Assembly: GCF_031877795.1 (NCBI RefSeq)
Contig: NC_133971.1
Span: forward strand, 46,820,892-46,884,891
DNA length: 64,000 bases
From: Strix aluco
Lineage: Eukaryota > Chordata > Aves > Strigiformes > Strigidae
Direction: 5' to 3'
This document shows, piece by piece, positions 1-12,080 of this stretch (positions within the stretch are counted from its first letter, which is position 1; every line of letters begins with the position of its first letter). The notes beneath the pieces are model-generated. The model made no database searches. It saw nothing but the letters and a program-made list of their open reading frames with translations, and was not told the origin of the DNA. The position numbers and the translations under genes were made by a program.

Positions 1-340
1 CACCCAGCCTGTATTTGTGCTTGGGATTGCCTTGACCCATGTGCAGGACCTTGCACTTGGCCTTGTTGAATTTCATGAGGTTTGCACAGGCCCACCTCTC
101 CAGCCTGTCCAGGTCCCTCTGAATGGCACATCCCTTCCCTCCAGCGTGTCGACCGAACCACACAGCTTGGTGTCATCGGCAAACTTGCTGGGAGTGCACT
201 CAATCCCACTGCCCATGTCTCCAACAAAGATGTTACACAGCACTGGTCTCAATACCAAACCAAGGAACGCCACTCATTGCTGCTCTCCACTTGGACATCA
301 AGCCATCGATCACAACTCTTTAAATGTAACCAATCGGATT
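1..340 (-). mobile_element. CR1 LINE fragment (reverse transcriptase part)
   Basis: Read on the minus strand this matches the reverse-transcriptase portion of CR1 ORF2. The antisense of the conserved block around the FADDTKL motif lies near 165-190, and the block for the FNK/KC residues near 60-80. The copy is cut by the left window edge and fades into unique sequence near 320-345. Stops and frame breaks show it is dead. The CR1 3' terminal part is absent, because it would lie to the left. Confidence 0.85.
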
Positions 341-3300
341 TTGACTTAAGAATATTATTTCATCATTTTCCAGATTTTGGAAGCAGAAAAAAAAAAGGCA
401 AAATCATTAGCATCTCAGTCAAAACTAAAGACAAAGTAAGTGCTGAAATATTCAGTACATAGAACTTCACAGATGCTACATACTCATGATATGAGCTTTG
501 AAAAAAAAGAGTTTCCAAACAAATTTCTCCTGACACAGTTTCTCTCTCCAGCTATCCATAACCTGTACTGAAATTGCTCATTACCATATAATTTTACTTT
601 TCTTAGAAGGTGTTGTCTACATGTAACATCAACATAATGAAAACTTATTCATCAGCAACACAGCAACAGATACATATGGGGAATTTCAGTCTAACTTTTG
701 CAAGTCTAATGCAGCCTAATTTTCTAGTTTAAATCCTTTAACATAAAAAACAAAATACAGCTTGGCATTATCTGCTCTTTCCTTTCTACCATTTCTAGCA
801 CACCTCAAGATTCATCATACTTTCAGATGTTAGTTGATCCATCTAACTCTCCCGTTTCTTTGGTAGTTCTCGTTCTGACTTCAGTCAGGTAAAAAGTATC
901 TTTCACAGATGCTTCTGTTGACCTTCTTTCTGTGACTACCTCAGACAACTGTGCTGTTCAGGCAGCATCCAGTCTTTTTCTGCTTCTACCTTTTGTAATA
1001 TCAACCCATTCTGGTTTAACAGAACAGTTTTGCAAAGCAAAACAAGAACAGAATTTATGAGTTTTGGCATGCAAATGAGATTATCAGCATTCCTGAAAAT
1101 GATTAATTTTTTAAATCCATTTGTTTAATTTTACACATTTGTAAGATTCTCCCCAAACAACATTAAATTTCATCTATCTGAATCCCAGCCTACATACACA
1201 CAGTCTCAGTCCAAACACATATGAATGAGACTCACTCAAACAAGCAGCCTAATTGAAAATGTCAAGGTAAGTCCAAGTGGCTTCCTCATGAATAAAAATC
1301 TACACAGCCAAGCCTTCTAAAAAGTCAGGTTTTCCAAGTTGCACATATACATATATAAAAAAATCCAAAATTACATTTCCCTCTTACAGTATCAACAGCC
1401 ACACATTATTTTCAATTAACACAATTAGTTCAAGATTCTAGAATGAGCTTTCAAGCTTGCACATATATAGCTATTTCCCTAGGGCAAGTTTATCAGCAAA
1501 CTGCATATGGCCACATGTAATTCTTCTTTGATCTCAAAATCTAACAGAAAAAACAGCTTGTTTTAGTAACACATTTAATTAAATCTTCCGCTGTACAAAA
1601 ACTAACCAAAAATATACCTTATTTTTATTGAAGCTTGTTTCAAAAGTCCATTCTAGTTAAGCTACTTTAATTTTTCTTGTACTAAGGTTTAAAGTCACAT
1701 GAAAAAATCCAAGGCCTATCAATATCCAAAATATAGTGTCTGATCTGTACATTTAGTTTTGTCACTTGAAAGACTACTACCTGGTCAACAATAATACAGC
1801 CTTCTCCACCACCCAACTGCCAGTTCTGGTCAAAATACTGTCACATGAGAAGACATGTACAGTACTCAGGGTCACCCTAACTCAATACAATTTTTCCCCA
1901 AATGACAGACTGGACTAACTATGTAACAATTAAGATCCCCAAGCAATCTCTTCATCTCTGTAAACTTAAATTAAACATCAACTGAAGACTGCTATTCTCT
2001 GTTCAATGCATAAACATTTATATTTTCTCACTGACTTAGAAGAAAAGTTTGGCCCTAAACCACAAATCACACTTCATCATAGACTTTCAATATAGAATTC
2101 CACCAACTTCACTTCAGGATTCCATGCAATTGAATGCATTTACTTGGTCAATTTTTTTTGCGCATGCATCCTTCTTGAAGGATTATATAATCATCATTCT
2201 AGATTAACAGCTGAAAGTCAGTTTTCAGAAAGGAATGGTATTAACATAAGAATAATTAAAAACATCTAATAATGACAGTATTAAAGCTTATTTGCTGAAG
2301 AGCAGAGAGAGGAGGTAACTGATGGTTAAGCAGCATTCCAGTGACCTGGTTTTTCACTTTTCCAATGCCACACACACACACTTAAATGGACTATATTGTC
2401 CACAGCTGACAGAAAGCTAATGCTGAGCTAATACTGCATAATGGATGCTTCAATTTTCTACATCAAGCATTGTACCATCAGCACTCCACTGTTACAGCAG
2501 AACAACTGAAAGGTATAGATTAGCTTAAAGATAGACTAAAGAAACTAAAGTTGAACACATCTAAAAGTTAGAAAACAAAGCAAGGAAAGCATTACATTTC
2601 ATCTAGCACCATAACTATGTCTGAAGACAAAATTAAGCACAATGGTGAAGCACTGCACAGCTATGTGGAAAAAAAACTTTTTCGAGGAGCCCTAAAGTCA
2701 CTAATTCTGCTTTGAGATTATAATTTGGATAGGATAAAGTACATAGTGGGCTCTTTCATTCCACAGTGATTGTAAAGAATCAATAGAACTTTCAAAATGA
2801 AGTCTATTTAATTCACTGAGACCAATTCCTCCTCACCCTTATCTTTAATTACATGGTCATATTCAACTGTAGGAACTTAGAGGGTAGCCAAATTCAAGTT
2901 AAATGATTTTAACTCTGGAATTTTTCAACTTGCAACTGCAGTCACATCGGTCATTAACTACTGTGCTACACTCCCAAAAAACAACTCTAGAAAATAAGAC
3001 ATCATATGCTCATGCCTGACATATGATGATTTGGTCCCATAAAAGTCATCTATTATCAGTACTATTGAACATCATTCCTTTTTATGAGGCCAGACCTCCA
3101 GAGTCATGTATTTAAGTTTCACAGGCTTTGACAACACAGAACTACTGAGAATATGTTTTAGTACCTCTGCCTTTCCTCATTCTGACTTTAACAAAATAAA
3201 TTTGCCTTCTCAACTGTTCCTGAATCATTTCGTTTTTTCCCCCCCTTATAGTTCTCCTTCTGCTTTAGTCCAACCACAACTGTACTGAACTGCAGCTCAA

Positions 3301-4934
3301 AGCATGCTCTTCGATACGTGGCCGGTATGGATACATGCACAGGGATCTGAGAGGTAGGAAATACTCCTTTGTTCCCCAACTCAGACAAAGCCTAGACCAC
3401 AGACCTAACCACCCAGTCACTGTTGAACTCATGTGTTTGCTCTTTTTCCTGGGTAGAAGCAAAGAAAACAAAAAAATCAAGCTGAAAATTTACTTTGTGT
3501 TAAATTCCAGTGCCCGGGAGCACAGCAATCTCTCACCAACATGACAGAGCAAGTTCCAGAAAAGTTTTGGGCTGCATGAATGGAACAGACTTGAACACAG
3601 TCAGGACATAATTTTTGTACAATTTCTTCCAAACTGTCACCTCTGTCGGACTGTTATAAATGGTGTTTCAAAAACTCTAGCACACACTTTACCTCAACAG
3701 CACCAGAACTTACCAGCAACTTGGTTAGCTGGGTGAGAGTTTTTCTTTGGTTTTGTTTTGGGGTGCCCCCTCATATTGGTAGGTCTTTCCCTACGTTTAT
3801 TTTCCAAATCAGTCAAGTGGTTTAATCAAAACTATTCCTATTTCTCTTTGATGCAGAAACTAGTATGAAAGACGTCGGACATAATTTGACAATGTTTTTG
3901 CCAGTAAAAATAGACATTAAAACAGATGTTAACCATAGATGTTCCTGCCAACTTTGCACATAAGGAAAGAGATAATACAATACAGGAAAACATCTCCAGA
4001 GTAAGTTTTCTGACAGTAACAAACTACCTGGCAATCAAACCATTCTGCTGTTTTAATAGTCTCCATAAATTAGATACCTTCTACAGCAATGAATTCCAAG
4101 TACTTTGCTATCAAATACACTTGTAACTCTCCTCTCATATGCACGGCTTTCACTGCAACATCTACCTAAAAGGTCTTTATTAAAATGCAACTAGAGCATT
4201 ACATTCTCAAAAAGGCTTCTATAAAGTTTTATTCTAGCTTTATAAGTTTAATAGGGAATAAAATGCTATAGATAAAAAAGCCTCAGACACCACACCAATG
4301 AGACTCATGCTTGCCACCTTCGTATTGCACACAAGATGCAGTGACATGAATCTAAAAAAAAAAAAAAAAAAAACTTAGCCACAGTTAAGATCTTAAATTC
4401 ATCATTAGTCATCTAACGTAAAACACACTTAAACCAATGACTTCCTGTGAAACACTGTGGAAACAACAAGTCTCCCGAAGTTTTACACAAAACTAAAGAA
4501 TACTGAATATGAAGTCATTTGCTGTAAATGAGAAGTTATGAGAACAAAATAATCTGTATGCTAGTAACATCAGTTCTGCCAGGGTCTGATGACAATTAAC
4601 TAGCTACACCAATTTTAATTTAAAACAAAATTCTCATGCACTAAAAGGAGAAAATGTCAGTATCTTGATGCAGGCATTGTGTAGTAAACTCTTAATTTAC
4701 TAAGGGAGACTAAAATAGATTCAGATTAAGCAAACTGATCCTCAAAAGCAACAATGTTAGCTAAATTTAGCTCTCTACAGATTAGTGTTCAACACCCACA
4801 CAGCCTCATTACAGCAACTTCAGCTTGTTGGCTACCTTCCCACACTTCCACAGTATTCCCAGGCCTCCCTCTGTTACCTCTCGAGCTCTCTTTTTTGGAA
4901 AACCCCTAGTTTCTTCCAACAATAAAACTCTTAC
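341..4934. other. AT-rich non-coding stretch
   Basis: I see no conserved coding exon, RNA gene or recognisable recent transposon here, only scattered A/T runs including the poly-A tract at 4354-4373. Reading frames are short and broken. It is best read as intron DNA of the minus-strand gene. Confidence 0.5.
4354..4373 (+). repeat. A20 homopolymer
   Basis: An uninterrupted run of about 20 A. I see no retrotransposon body directly upstream that would make it a SINE or LINE tail. CR1 elements do not end in poly-A, so it is probably a simple repeat. Confidence 0.9.
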
Positions 4935-5005
4935 CTCCTCATTCAGCAAAGAAGAGTGATGTACGGTTGCTTGTACAAGTTGCAAGCCAAACAGATCTCA
5001 AGCTA
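4935..5005 (-). other. Possible minus-strand untranslated exon (weak)
   Basis: On the minus strand a donor of form GAG|GTAAGAG ends at 4935. An acceptor with a pyrimidine-rich tract ending GTGTGGCAG sits just above 5005. The 71-nt interval could be a 5' UTR exon of the gene leaving the 12-kb CpG island. The acceptor is ordinary and there is no coding support, so this is a splice-signal guess. Confidence 0.18.
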
Positions 5006-6028
5006 CTGCCACACAGAACAGATAACATCCTTCCCTCACTGTGGACAGTTAACAAATATCTACTGTACCTAAACTGGTTTTTATAAAGCTTATAGGAACA
5101 TATCTTCAGAGACATAAAAATCTAAGCTTGGTTAAAACTGCCCAACAAGTTCCACATTTGTATAGGCAGCAGATGAAAGAATTGCAGATCAAAAATACCT
5201 TATTTCCTTAAAAAAACAGACTTCTTTTTTCAGAAGAAAATTCCAAGTACAATCAACAGATTTAACTCAGAGCTCAAAGTCAGAAAATTAAAAGCAAACA
5301 TTAGAAGAACATTTCTGGAAGGCAAAGACATTCACCCGTCAGTCTGGCAAAAGCTTCAGAGTAAGTACAGCCATTCTGTCTTCCTGCTGTCAGTAAAATT
5401 CTTCTCTGCCTGCTTACTGTTACCTGTAAATTCAAGTTTCATCATTTGTTATCTCTCTACATTTAGAGATGCCTCAGCCTACTAGCAGCAAGTGTTAAAC
5501 AGACATAAAAACTTTATAACCTGATACATTGAGCAACCTGCTCCTGGAATACTGTAAGAAATGAATGAGCAGCAGTGGTTTGAGGCAATCTTCAACAAAA
5601 AGAGAAAGGAGAAACATTTTATACTGTACTACTTCGTTTTCAGAAGCCAGTGTTTGCAAAGCACAAGTAAGAAAATACTAGTGGTTGAGGTTAAACTGAA
5701 ATATGTCTCACACGACCCATAGAGCAATCATGTCCCTGACTACAACTTCTACAATATTACTTCATCTTCCCAAGATTACTGCAGAATTTAAGATACCTGT
5801 ATTTATATGGACATTATCTACATTTAAACTGAAATCAATGATAATAATATCTGAAATTAATTATGTACTTCATTTTAAGCTAGTGGAAATCCTCTAAAGC
5901 AAGTGTGAATACCTTTCTAAGATTGCTTTATACCAATAAAAACTGAAACATGAGAAGTCTTTCATATCTTTAAATACAGAAATGCAAGTTGCTTCATTTA
6001 AATCCAGATACAAATTTGTATATAAATA
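5006..6028. other. AT-rich non-coding stretch
   Basis: No conserved gene or clear repeat was seen before the CR1 element that starts near 6029. Confidence 0.5.
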
Positions 6029-7116
6029 TGGATGCGCACACGCTTCGCTGGGTAAAAAACTGGCTGGATGGCCGGGCACAAAGAGTTGCGGTGAATGGAG
6101 TTAAATCCAGTTGGTGGCCGGTCACAAGTGGTGTCCCCCAGGGCTCGCTTTTGGGCCCACTCCTGTTTAACATCTTTATTGATGATCTAGACGAGGGGAT
6201 CGAGTGCACCCTCACTAAGTTTGCAGATGACACCAAGTTGGGTGGGAGTGTTGATCTGCTCAAGGGTACGGAGGCTCTGCAGAGAAACCTGGACTGGCTG
6301 GAGCCATGGGCTAAGGCCAACTGTAGGAGTTTCAATAAGGCCAAATGTCAGGTGCTGCACTTGGGCCACAACAACCCCCAGCAGCGCTACAGGCTTGGGG
6401 AGGAGTGGCTGGAGAGCTGCCAGTCAGAGAAGGACCTAGGGGTGTTGATTGACAGCCGGCTGAACAGGAGCCAGCAGTGTGCCCAGGTGGCCAACAAGGC
6501 CAATGGCATCCTGGCTTGCATCAGAAATAGCGTGGCCAGCAGGGACAGGGAAGGGATCTTGCCCCTGTACTTGGCACTGGTGAGGCCGCACCTCGATGCC
6601 TGTATTCAGTTTTGGGTCCCTCACTACAAAAAGGACATTGAATTACTCAAGCGTGTCCAGAGAAGGGCAACGAAGCTGGTGAAGGGTCTGGAGCACAGGT
6701 CTTATGAGGAGCGGCTGAGGGAACTGGGGTTGTTTAGTCTGGAGAAGAGGAGGCTGAGGGGAGACCTCATCGCCCTCTACAGCTACCTGAAAGGAGGTTG
6801 CAGAGAGCTGGGGATGAGCCTCTTTAACCAAGTAACAAGCGATAGGACAAGATGTGATGGCCTCAAGGTGCACCAGGGAAGGTTTAGACTGGATATTAGG
6901 AAGCATTTCTTTACAGAACGGGTTATTAGTCAGGCATTGGAATGGGCTGCCCAGGGAGGTGGTGGAGTCCCCATCCCTGGAGGTGTTTAAGAGTAGGGTC
7001 AACATAGTGCTGAGGGATATGGTGTAGTCGGGAACTGTTAATGTTTGGTTGATGGTTGGACTAGATGATCTTCAAGGTCTTTTCCAACCTAGACAATTCT
7101 CTGATTCTGTGATTCT
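6029..7116 (+). mobile_element. 5'-truncated CR1 LINE with long open ORF2 3' part
   Basis: The copy begins inside ORF2 ([17 protein letters not shown]) and runs to the CR1 3' end, where copies of the octamer ATTCTGTG/GATTCTGT close the element near 7116. A reading frame stays open from the element start to 6990. It carries the reverse-transcriptase block [12 protein letters not shown], the catalytic FADDTKLGG motif and the C-terminal [10 protein letters not shown] and [18 protein letters not shown] blocks. A single-base shift near 6930 displaces the last ~30 residues; the normal terminus ALRDMV-stop is still readable in another frame at about 7010-7027. The 5' truncation and octamer 3' end are standard for CR1. 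It is among the best preserved copies here. Confidence 0.93.
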
Positions 7117-8307
7117 CAAAAAATGTTTAGAGCCTTAAATACAGAAATGTTCTAGGGTGCAAAGGTATATCCTACCCTGGACTAAAACACAAATTCCAGC
7201 ACCACAAAGGTAATCTGCTGAAAAGCCCGTGTACCCTTCGAAACATAAGAAATGAACATTTACTTGGTAATCAGCACCTCAAGCCAAAAGACAAACTGAA
7301 CCAAAAATAACAGTTTTAAGGCTACAATATCATCTAACCCTGAAATTTCATTTTTAAAAATACCACTAGGCAATATAATGGGTCAGCATGGCAGCTCTCT
7401 TCTCCTGCTGCATCTGGCCACAGGTACCTGCTGCTCCTTTTCTTTACTTTAGACCAGCCTTAGCACTTAAACACCTCTATAAAGCCATCAAACTCACTAA
7501 CCTAGTAGAAAATTTACAGTTAACAGGAACTAGCTACTGAACAGAAGACGAATCAACTCATTGGACAATAAAAGAGACCGGTACAGAGTAAGAGCAGAGG
7601 TACAAAACTACACAGCCAGGAATGGGGCAGGGGAAGAAACACCTGGCAGTAGAGAGGACGACCTTCCCAACAGCCTGCAACATGATTTCAATGACCACTG
7701 TTTTGCAGTAGGTTTAGTGCATCTCTCAAGACAGCCCACTTGTTCTCAGTGACCTCCATAGGCTAACCGCCGTCACCATTAACTAAACTTCTGTTTGAAA
7801 TTGTTGTATCTACTTTCTGTTATTGTACATGGTCTACTGAATAGAGCATGGCACCTCAGGAATTACTTAGTGAATAAACAGAGATTACAAGAAAGTGTGA
7901 CAAACCACAATTTAAACTGGAATCTAGGCCCTGATTGTCATAAAACTTCTCTGCATTTTTGCACCATTCAAGAGGACATTATCCTCCATTGTTACAGTCC
8001 ACATTCTGTCTTAATCAAAAATAACATAATTTAAACATGTGGTTGATGAAGAGTATAAACTCCCACATGGGTAATTACATCCATGTAATCTTAAAAAAAT
8101 CCTTCCTAGGAAAATGACATTAAATTACTAACACATTTTAGTTAAGTAAAACAGTTACTAAAAAACGTTTGGTATGTTAAAAGTTAAACAGGCTAGTAAG
8201 TTTACAGAGATCATAAAGCATAGGAAAACACTATTGAAATTACATTAGTGATGTTCTACACAAAGTCAGATTAAGTAAAAAACCCACTTGAAGTACTCGA
8301 ATCTTAC
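7117..8307. other. Non-coding stretch
   Basis: Unique AT-rich sequence with no conserved exon or repeat that I recognise. Probably intronic. Confidence 0.5.
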
Positions 8308-8406
8308 CTGTGTGTCTGTCATGGACTGCTGTGACCTAGTTATCTGAGTAAACTTTTTGCAGACAGTTCTGACTGATCAGTATGTCTCCTCCCATTTCGA
8401 ACTCCA
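8308..8406 (-). other. Candidate spliced 5' UTR exon, probably of CSNK1G3
   Basis: On the minus strand a 99-nt interval is flanked by two strong splice signals. The acceptor is a pyrimidine tract ending CCCTTGTGCAG just above 8406; the donor is CACAG|GTAAGA at 8308. It lies 3.7 kb inside the transcription unit expected from the 12-kb CpG island, in the right orientation. It contains stops in relation to its ATGs, so it would be untranslated leader apart from one complete short upstream frame. I did not align it to any transcript; the support is splice-site quality and position. Confidence 0.4.
8336..8395 (-). CDS. Possible uORF inside the candidate 5' UTR exon
   Basis: Within the candidate exon an ATG at 8395 opens a complete 19-codon frame, MGGDILISQNCLQKVYSDN, closed by TAG at 8336-8338. 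The context before the ATG is cgaaATGG, with a purine at -3 and G at +4, which favours initiation. A second ATG follows close to the exon end. If the exon is real, this uORF would lower translation of the main frame. It is too short to judge by coding content and is reported only as a possible regulatory frame. Confidence 0.2.
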   Translation of the reverse strand: MGGDILISQNCLQKVYSDN

Positions 8407-9012
8407 CTGCACAAGGGAGAAATAGGATACTAGACACACAAATAGCAAAAAAAATTTTTCACCTTTACACACCTACATGGTACACTGATTTTGTATAAGA
8501 TACATCTCTTTGAACAGGCAAAAGTGGACATTATCTCTCTTGTACTAAAAAGCTTTCCTAAAATGTATGCTGAGCTTTTACACATAGGTATACTCAAAAA
8601 TCTGAGAGAGAAGAGTGGATGAGGGGTAACTACAGTGAAATATGTTCAAACCAAAATGCTCTAAGCAGCTCAATAAACATGCATTAGTATGCATAGAGAA
8701 TGCACTAGTAAACACATCTGTAATATTCTAGAAGTGTTGCATAATTAATATTTACAAGTATTCTCTGTGCTTTTTCTTAAAAAGAATCCTTCTACTCATT
8801 CATTTATGGTAATGAACATATCTATTGAACACTAGAACTAAATATAACAAGTGAGCTAAATCTAATCAAAATTTATTCATCTATATTTTTTGAACATAGC
8901 TGTGTACTTTACTACTTATTAAGAGTTTTAGAACTTCCTTTGAAAGTACTGCTTTCAGTAAGCTGTCCAAGTAACCAAAACCCAAACCAATTCTACAGCA
9001 TGGACTGGTGTG

Positions 9013-9059
9013 TAATGTCTCCTCTTCTACATTCTCCCTATGCTGAAGAGGAGACATTA
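9013..9059. repeat. Perfect 15-bp inverted repeat, 17-nt loop
   Basis: The arms TAATGTCTCCTCTTC (9013-9027) and GAAGAGGAGACATTA (9045-9059) are exact reverse complements separated by 17 nt. Transcribed, this gives a simple hairpin. The right arm overlaps the start of a MIR-like segment, so the fold may be accidental. Confidence 0.9.
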
Positions 9060-9160
9060 AATTATAAGTGGCTTACCTAAGATCACATGGAGGGACAGAT
9101 GTTATAGTCACTTGCTTTATCTGTGATCATCAGCCTAGCTTTTAACCACTTTCTTACTAG
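9040..9160 (+). mobile_element. MIR-like (CORE-SINE) relic
   Basis: The segment resembles the MIR core: a purine-rich GAAGAGGAGAC followed by AAGTGGCTTACCTAAGATCACA, matching the family's AAGTGACTTGCCCAAGGTCACA, and a tail with CTTTTAACCAC. Divergence is high and ends are vague, as expected for a very old SINE. The call is by eye. Confidence 0.4.
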
Positions 9161-10637
9161 TCTGCTTTTACTTACGCAACTATTTATCTTAAACACACAC
9201 ATTTTTCTTCACTAAACTATTTCAGCTGTGGCCCACAAACTCCTAGAGCCCCAGTGACAGTGTCTAGGAGGCTACTAAGATTGACACTTAAAAACAAGCT
9301 CAGCAGCAGCAGCCTTGATTTCACTGCATTGGTTCTGCAGCAGCACTGAGGAAGCAATAAAATACCTGCACAGCAAAAAAAAAATTAAAATTAAGGATTG
9401 CCAGAAAGTATACAATTAGATAAAAGTTACTTTTTTTTAATCTTTTAATAGATCAAGGAAAGCAATTATACAGAAGTCTCAAAACACTTTTTGAAACAAT
9501 GTTAAAGGCCCAGAAGTAAAACAATGTTATAATTCTTACGCTTTTGCCTACTCTTCCATTGTACTTTAGTTGCTCCTTGGGAACATACCATCCCATTTTC
9601 ATTGCTAAACCACCTCCAGGTGTCATGAATAGTTTAAGATCATCTAAACACAGTTTGCTGCTGAAAAGCACTGTCCCACTCTTTCCCTAAACACTGTGTC
9701 AGCCTCTTAATACAGCTATGGGTGCGGTAGGTAGGACTCACTGAAAACTCCTGCAATTAGTTTTCAGTTGAATCAGTGACCTTAAACTGTGAAGAAGCAC
9801 CCCCCAAACTCCTTTACAACTTTGTTCTGCCTGCGGTTTGTGTGTGCCTTTGAATTAGCACTTTTGTGTATGCCATTCCAAAACAATCAGTTAAAAGTAA
9901 AAACCTAAAGAACAAGAAGTAGCTGTATGTTTTGTTTACATCAGACTGAAAAAAAGTTTAGCTGGTATGACTTAAGAAAATTTAGATAGAGATAGTGAAT
10001 ACAACTGATCTTTAGAAAGTTGGGTTTTGTAATTACAAGATACAGGAGAAAAATGATTAATCTCTGCCACTTCCCTATTCCTCACATTTAATCTATTGTC
10101 TCAAAGTCATAACTAAACTAAATTCATCTTAAACACCAGTAGACTTCCCAAGACTTTATTAAATACAGTTTCAAGAGTAAAACTGTTACAAATGCATGTA
10201 ACTTGGATACTTCAATCACAGATCAACATCATAGTCACTACTAAAGCATAAACAATCCTATTTTCATAGGACACACTTTGCAGGTGCAACACTAAGTTTT
10301 GATACAATGCATCAGTTTTAAAAATGTATTTAGTTATAAGACTATTAAAAAGTGAATAATTACCACTGGAAGTAAATTCAGTCTTGTTAATTGTACATGA
10401 GTAAACTAGATGAGGAAAAACTCTTTTGCAGGTTCAGTGACTTTTTTTGTTAGGGAAGAACAACTTCACAAATGTTATTGAAACAGGGCCTGCAAGTCTT
10501 CCAAACAAACAGGTTGAATGTCATAACTAACCCTGAATACCTTTATCTTGATCACACAGAAGAAGAACTTACAGGAGACATGATGTATCTCTGTATCAGA
10601 ATTGGTATTATACATTCGGAAATTCATTTACATTTTA

Positions 10638-10661
10638 TAATCAAATAGATCTATTTGATTA
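10638..10661. repeat. 24-bp perfect palindrome
   Basis: TAATCAAATAGA and TCTATTTGATTA abut with no spacer, making a 24-bp perfect palindrome centred on a BglII-type AGATCT core. There is no gene context. It may be a chance AT-rich palindrome or a dimeric homeodomain-type (TAAT) binding site. Confidence 0.9.
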
Positions 10662-12080
10662 AAAATACAGTAGCAAGAGAAAAAGATTCATTTCATTAGC
10701 TGAAAGTCATTCTCAGCTGATGAACTAGTCTGCTGTTTGTCAGGTAATTTCTCTATTTCAGGCCAGCACAATAAAATACCACTTATTTCCATTGCAAATA
10801 CTGTTTCATTTGTTGAAACTTCTCCATTCAAAGGAAACTGACAAAAGGATGTCGAGGTCAGTAAAAGACATCTCCAAAAATATAGTTAACAAAGAAACCT
10901 CTATCTCATCTTTTCCCTTTAAAAGGAAAACCGCATTACTCCCATCTTGGATTTCAACATCCCAACACAGCTCAGGATAAAATGCATCTGCTAGACATTT
11001 ATTACTGTTCAGAAAAGGTATGAGTCTACAGTGCAGGTAAGCTGTTTAGCCTTACAAGTAGTCACAACCCAGGCAGCAACACTTAATACACTTAACAGTG
11101 TGCTTCACATATTATCATGCTTAAGAATATGCAAAATAAAGGACAATTTTGCACAGTATATATTTGTAACTACATATGTACTTACAAAAGATCTTACATA
11201 CAAAATGTATTAGTAAAAAAAAAAATCTTCAACTGTACTGCAACTCGTCTTACACACAGGACGTCACTTTAACATCCACTGAGTGTTTGCCAGCGAAGTC
11301 AACAGGGAGCCCTGAAAATAAGTTCTGTAAAAGTTTCAGAACAATCCCCTGAAACATCACTCTTCGAGATTTTAATGAATCAAACTTAAAACCACTACAT
11401 TCAGAGTGTGTTTGTAAGTTAACTTAAAAAACAACCACTGGCAGCTCAGTTTTCTTCCAATCTGCTAACCACGCCGGTACAAATGCACTCCAGCAACCTG
11501 CTTCTACAGAACAGGAAAACGAACTTACTCACTTGTTCCTGCAAAAACAGCTCAGTGGTCGGCCGGACTAGCCACCGCCAGCAGCACAGAAATCGGCGAT
11601 TAGTCAGGAAACCGAGACAGCCGCCAGCAACGCTTCTTCAGGAGACGGCTGGTTTTGCCACTCAGGAGAGAAGCTAGAGGAAAGCGAGGGGCCCTTCTAC
11701 CGCGGGTCGCGTCTCCTCGCTCCGCGCAGCGGGCCCCGCCGCGGCCCGCACTACGAGGCGTTAACTCCCGCCCGGCTCACGCCGCGGAGGGCCCCGCGGC
11801 GCCCCACCGCCCTCCGGCGGAGGGAGGGCAGCGGGGATCCGCGACTGCCCCAGGACGGCCGGAGTCTCTTCGCCCACCCCAGACGATCCCGCCCGCCAGC
11901 CGGTACCGGGAGCCCCCCCAACCTCCACCTGCAACTGCCGCCGCGTACGGCCGCACGCAGGGGGCTCTGCCCTCCCTCCCCCCGCCGGGGGCTGCCGGAG
12001 GAAGAAGGATGGAGTCGGTTAAAGGCCTCGGTCGCCACGACGGACGCCACTCCAAAAGGCGGCCAAGAACAGCTACGTAC

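Larger units (their letters stand above)
8407..11520. other. Non-coding stretch with small relics
   Basis: Mostly unique AT-rich sequence. It holds a MIR-like relic and perfect inverted repeat at 9013-9160 and a 24-bp palindrome at 10638-10661. No conserved exon was recognised. A minus-strand donor of form CAA|GTGAGTAAG at 11524-11532 lies at its right border and could serve an alternative first exon. Confidence 0.5.
1..12080 (-). other. Putative first intron region of a minus-strand gene, probably CSNK1G3
   Basis: The block is AT-rich and lacks long conserved reading frames. It lies downstream, on the minus strand, of the CpG island at 11640-13030. CEP120 is confidently placed on the + strand at 49.8 kb, and in vertebrates its head-to-head neighbour is CSNK1G3, so the minus-strand gene leaving this island is most likely CSNK1G3, a membrane-associated casein kinase 1. 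No kinase motif (glycine loop, HRD-like or DFG) is visible in any frame, so coding exons must lie left of the window. The identity rests on gene order only, not on protein sequence. Confidence 0.45.

Noticed and set aside
1..11640. Coding exons of CSNK1G3
   Set aside because: Searched by eye on the minus strand for the start-exon peptide and kinase motifs and found none. The coding part is probably left of the window.
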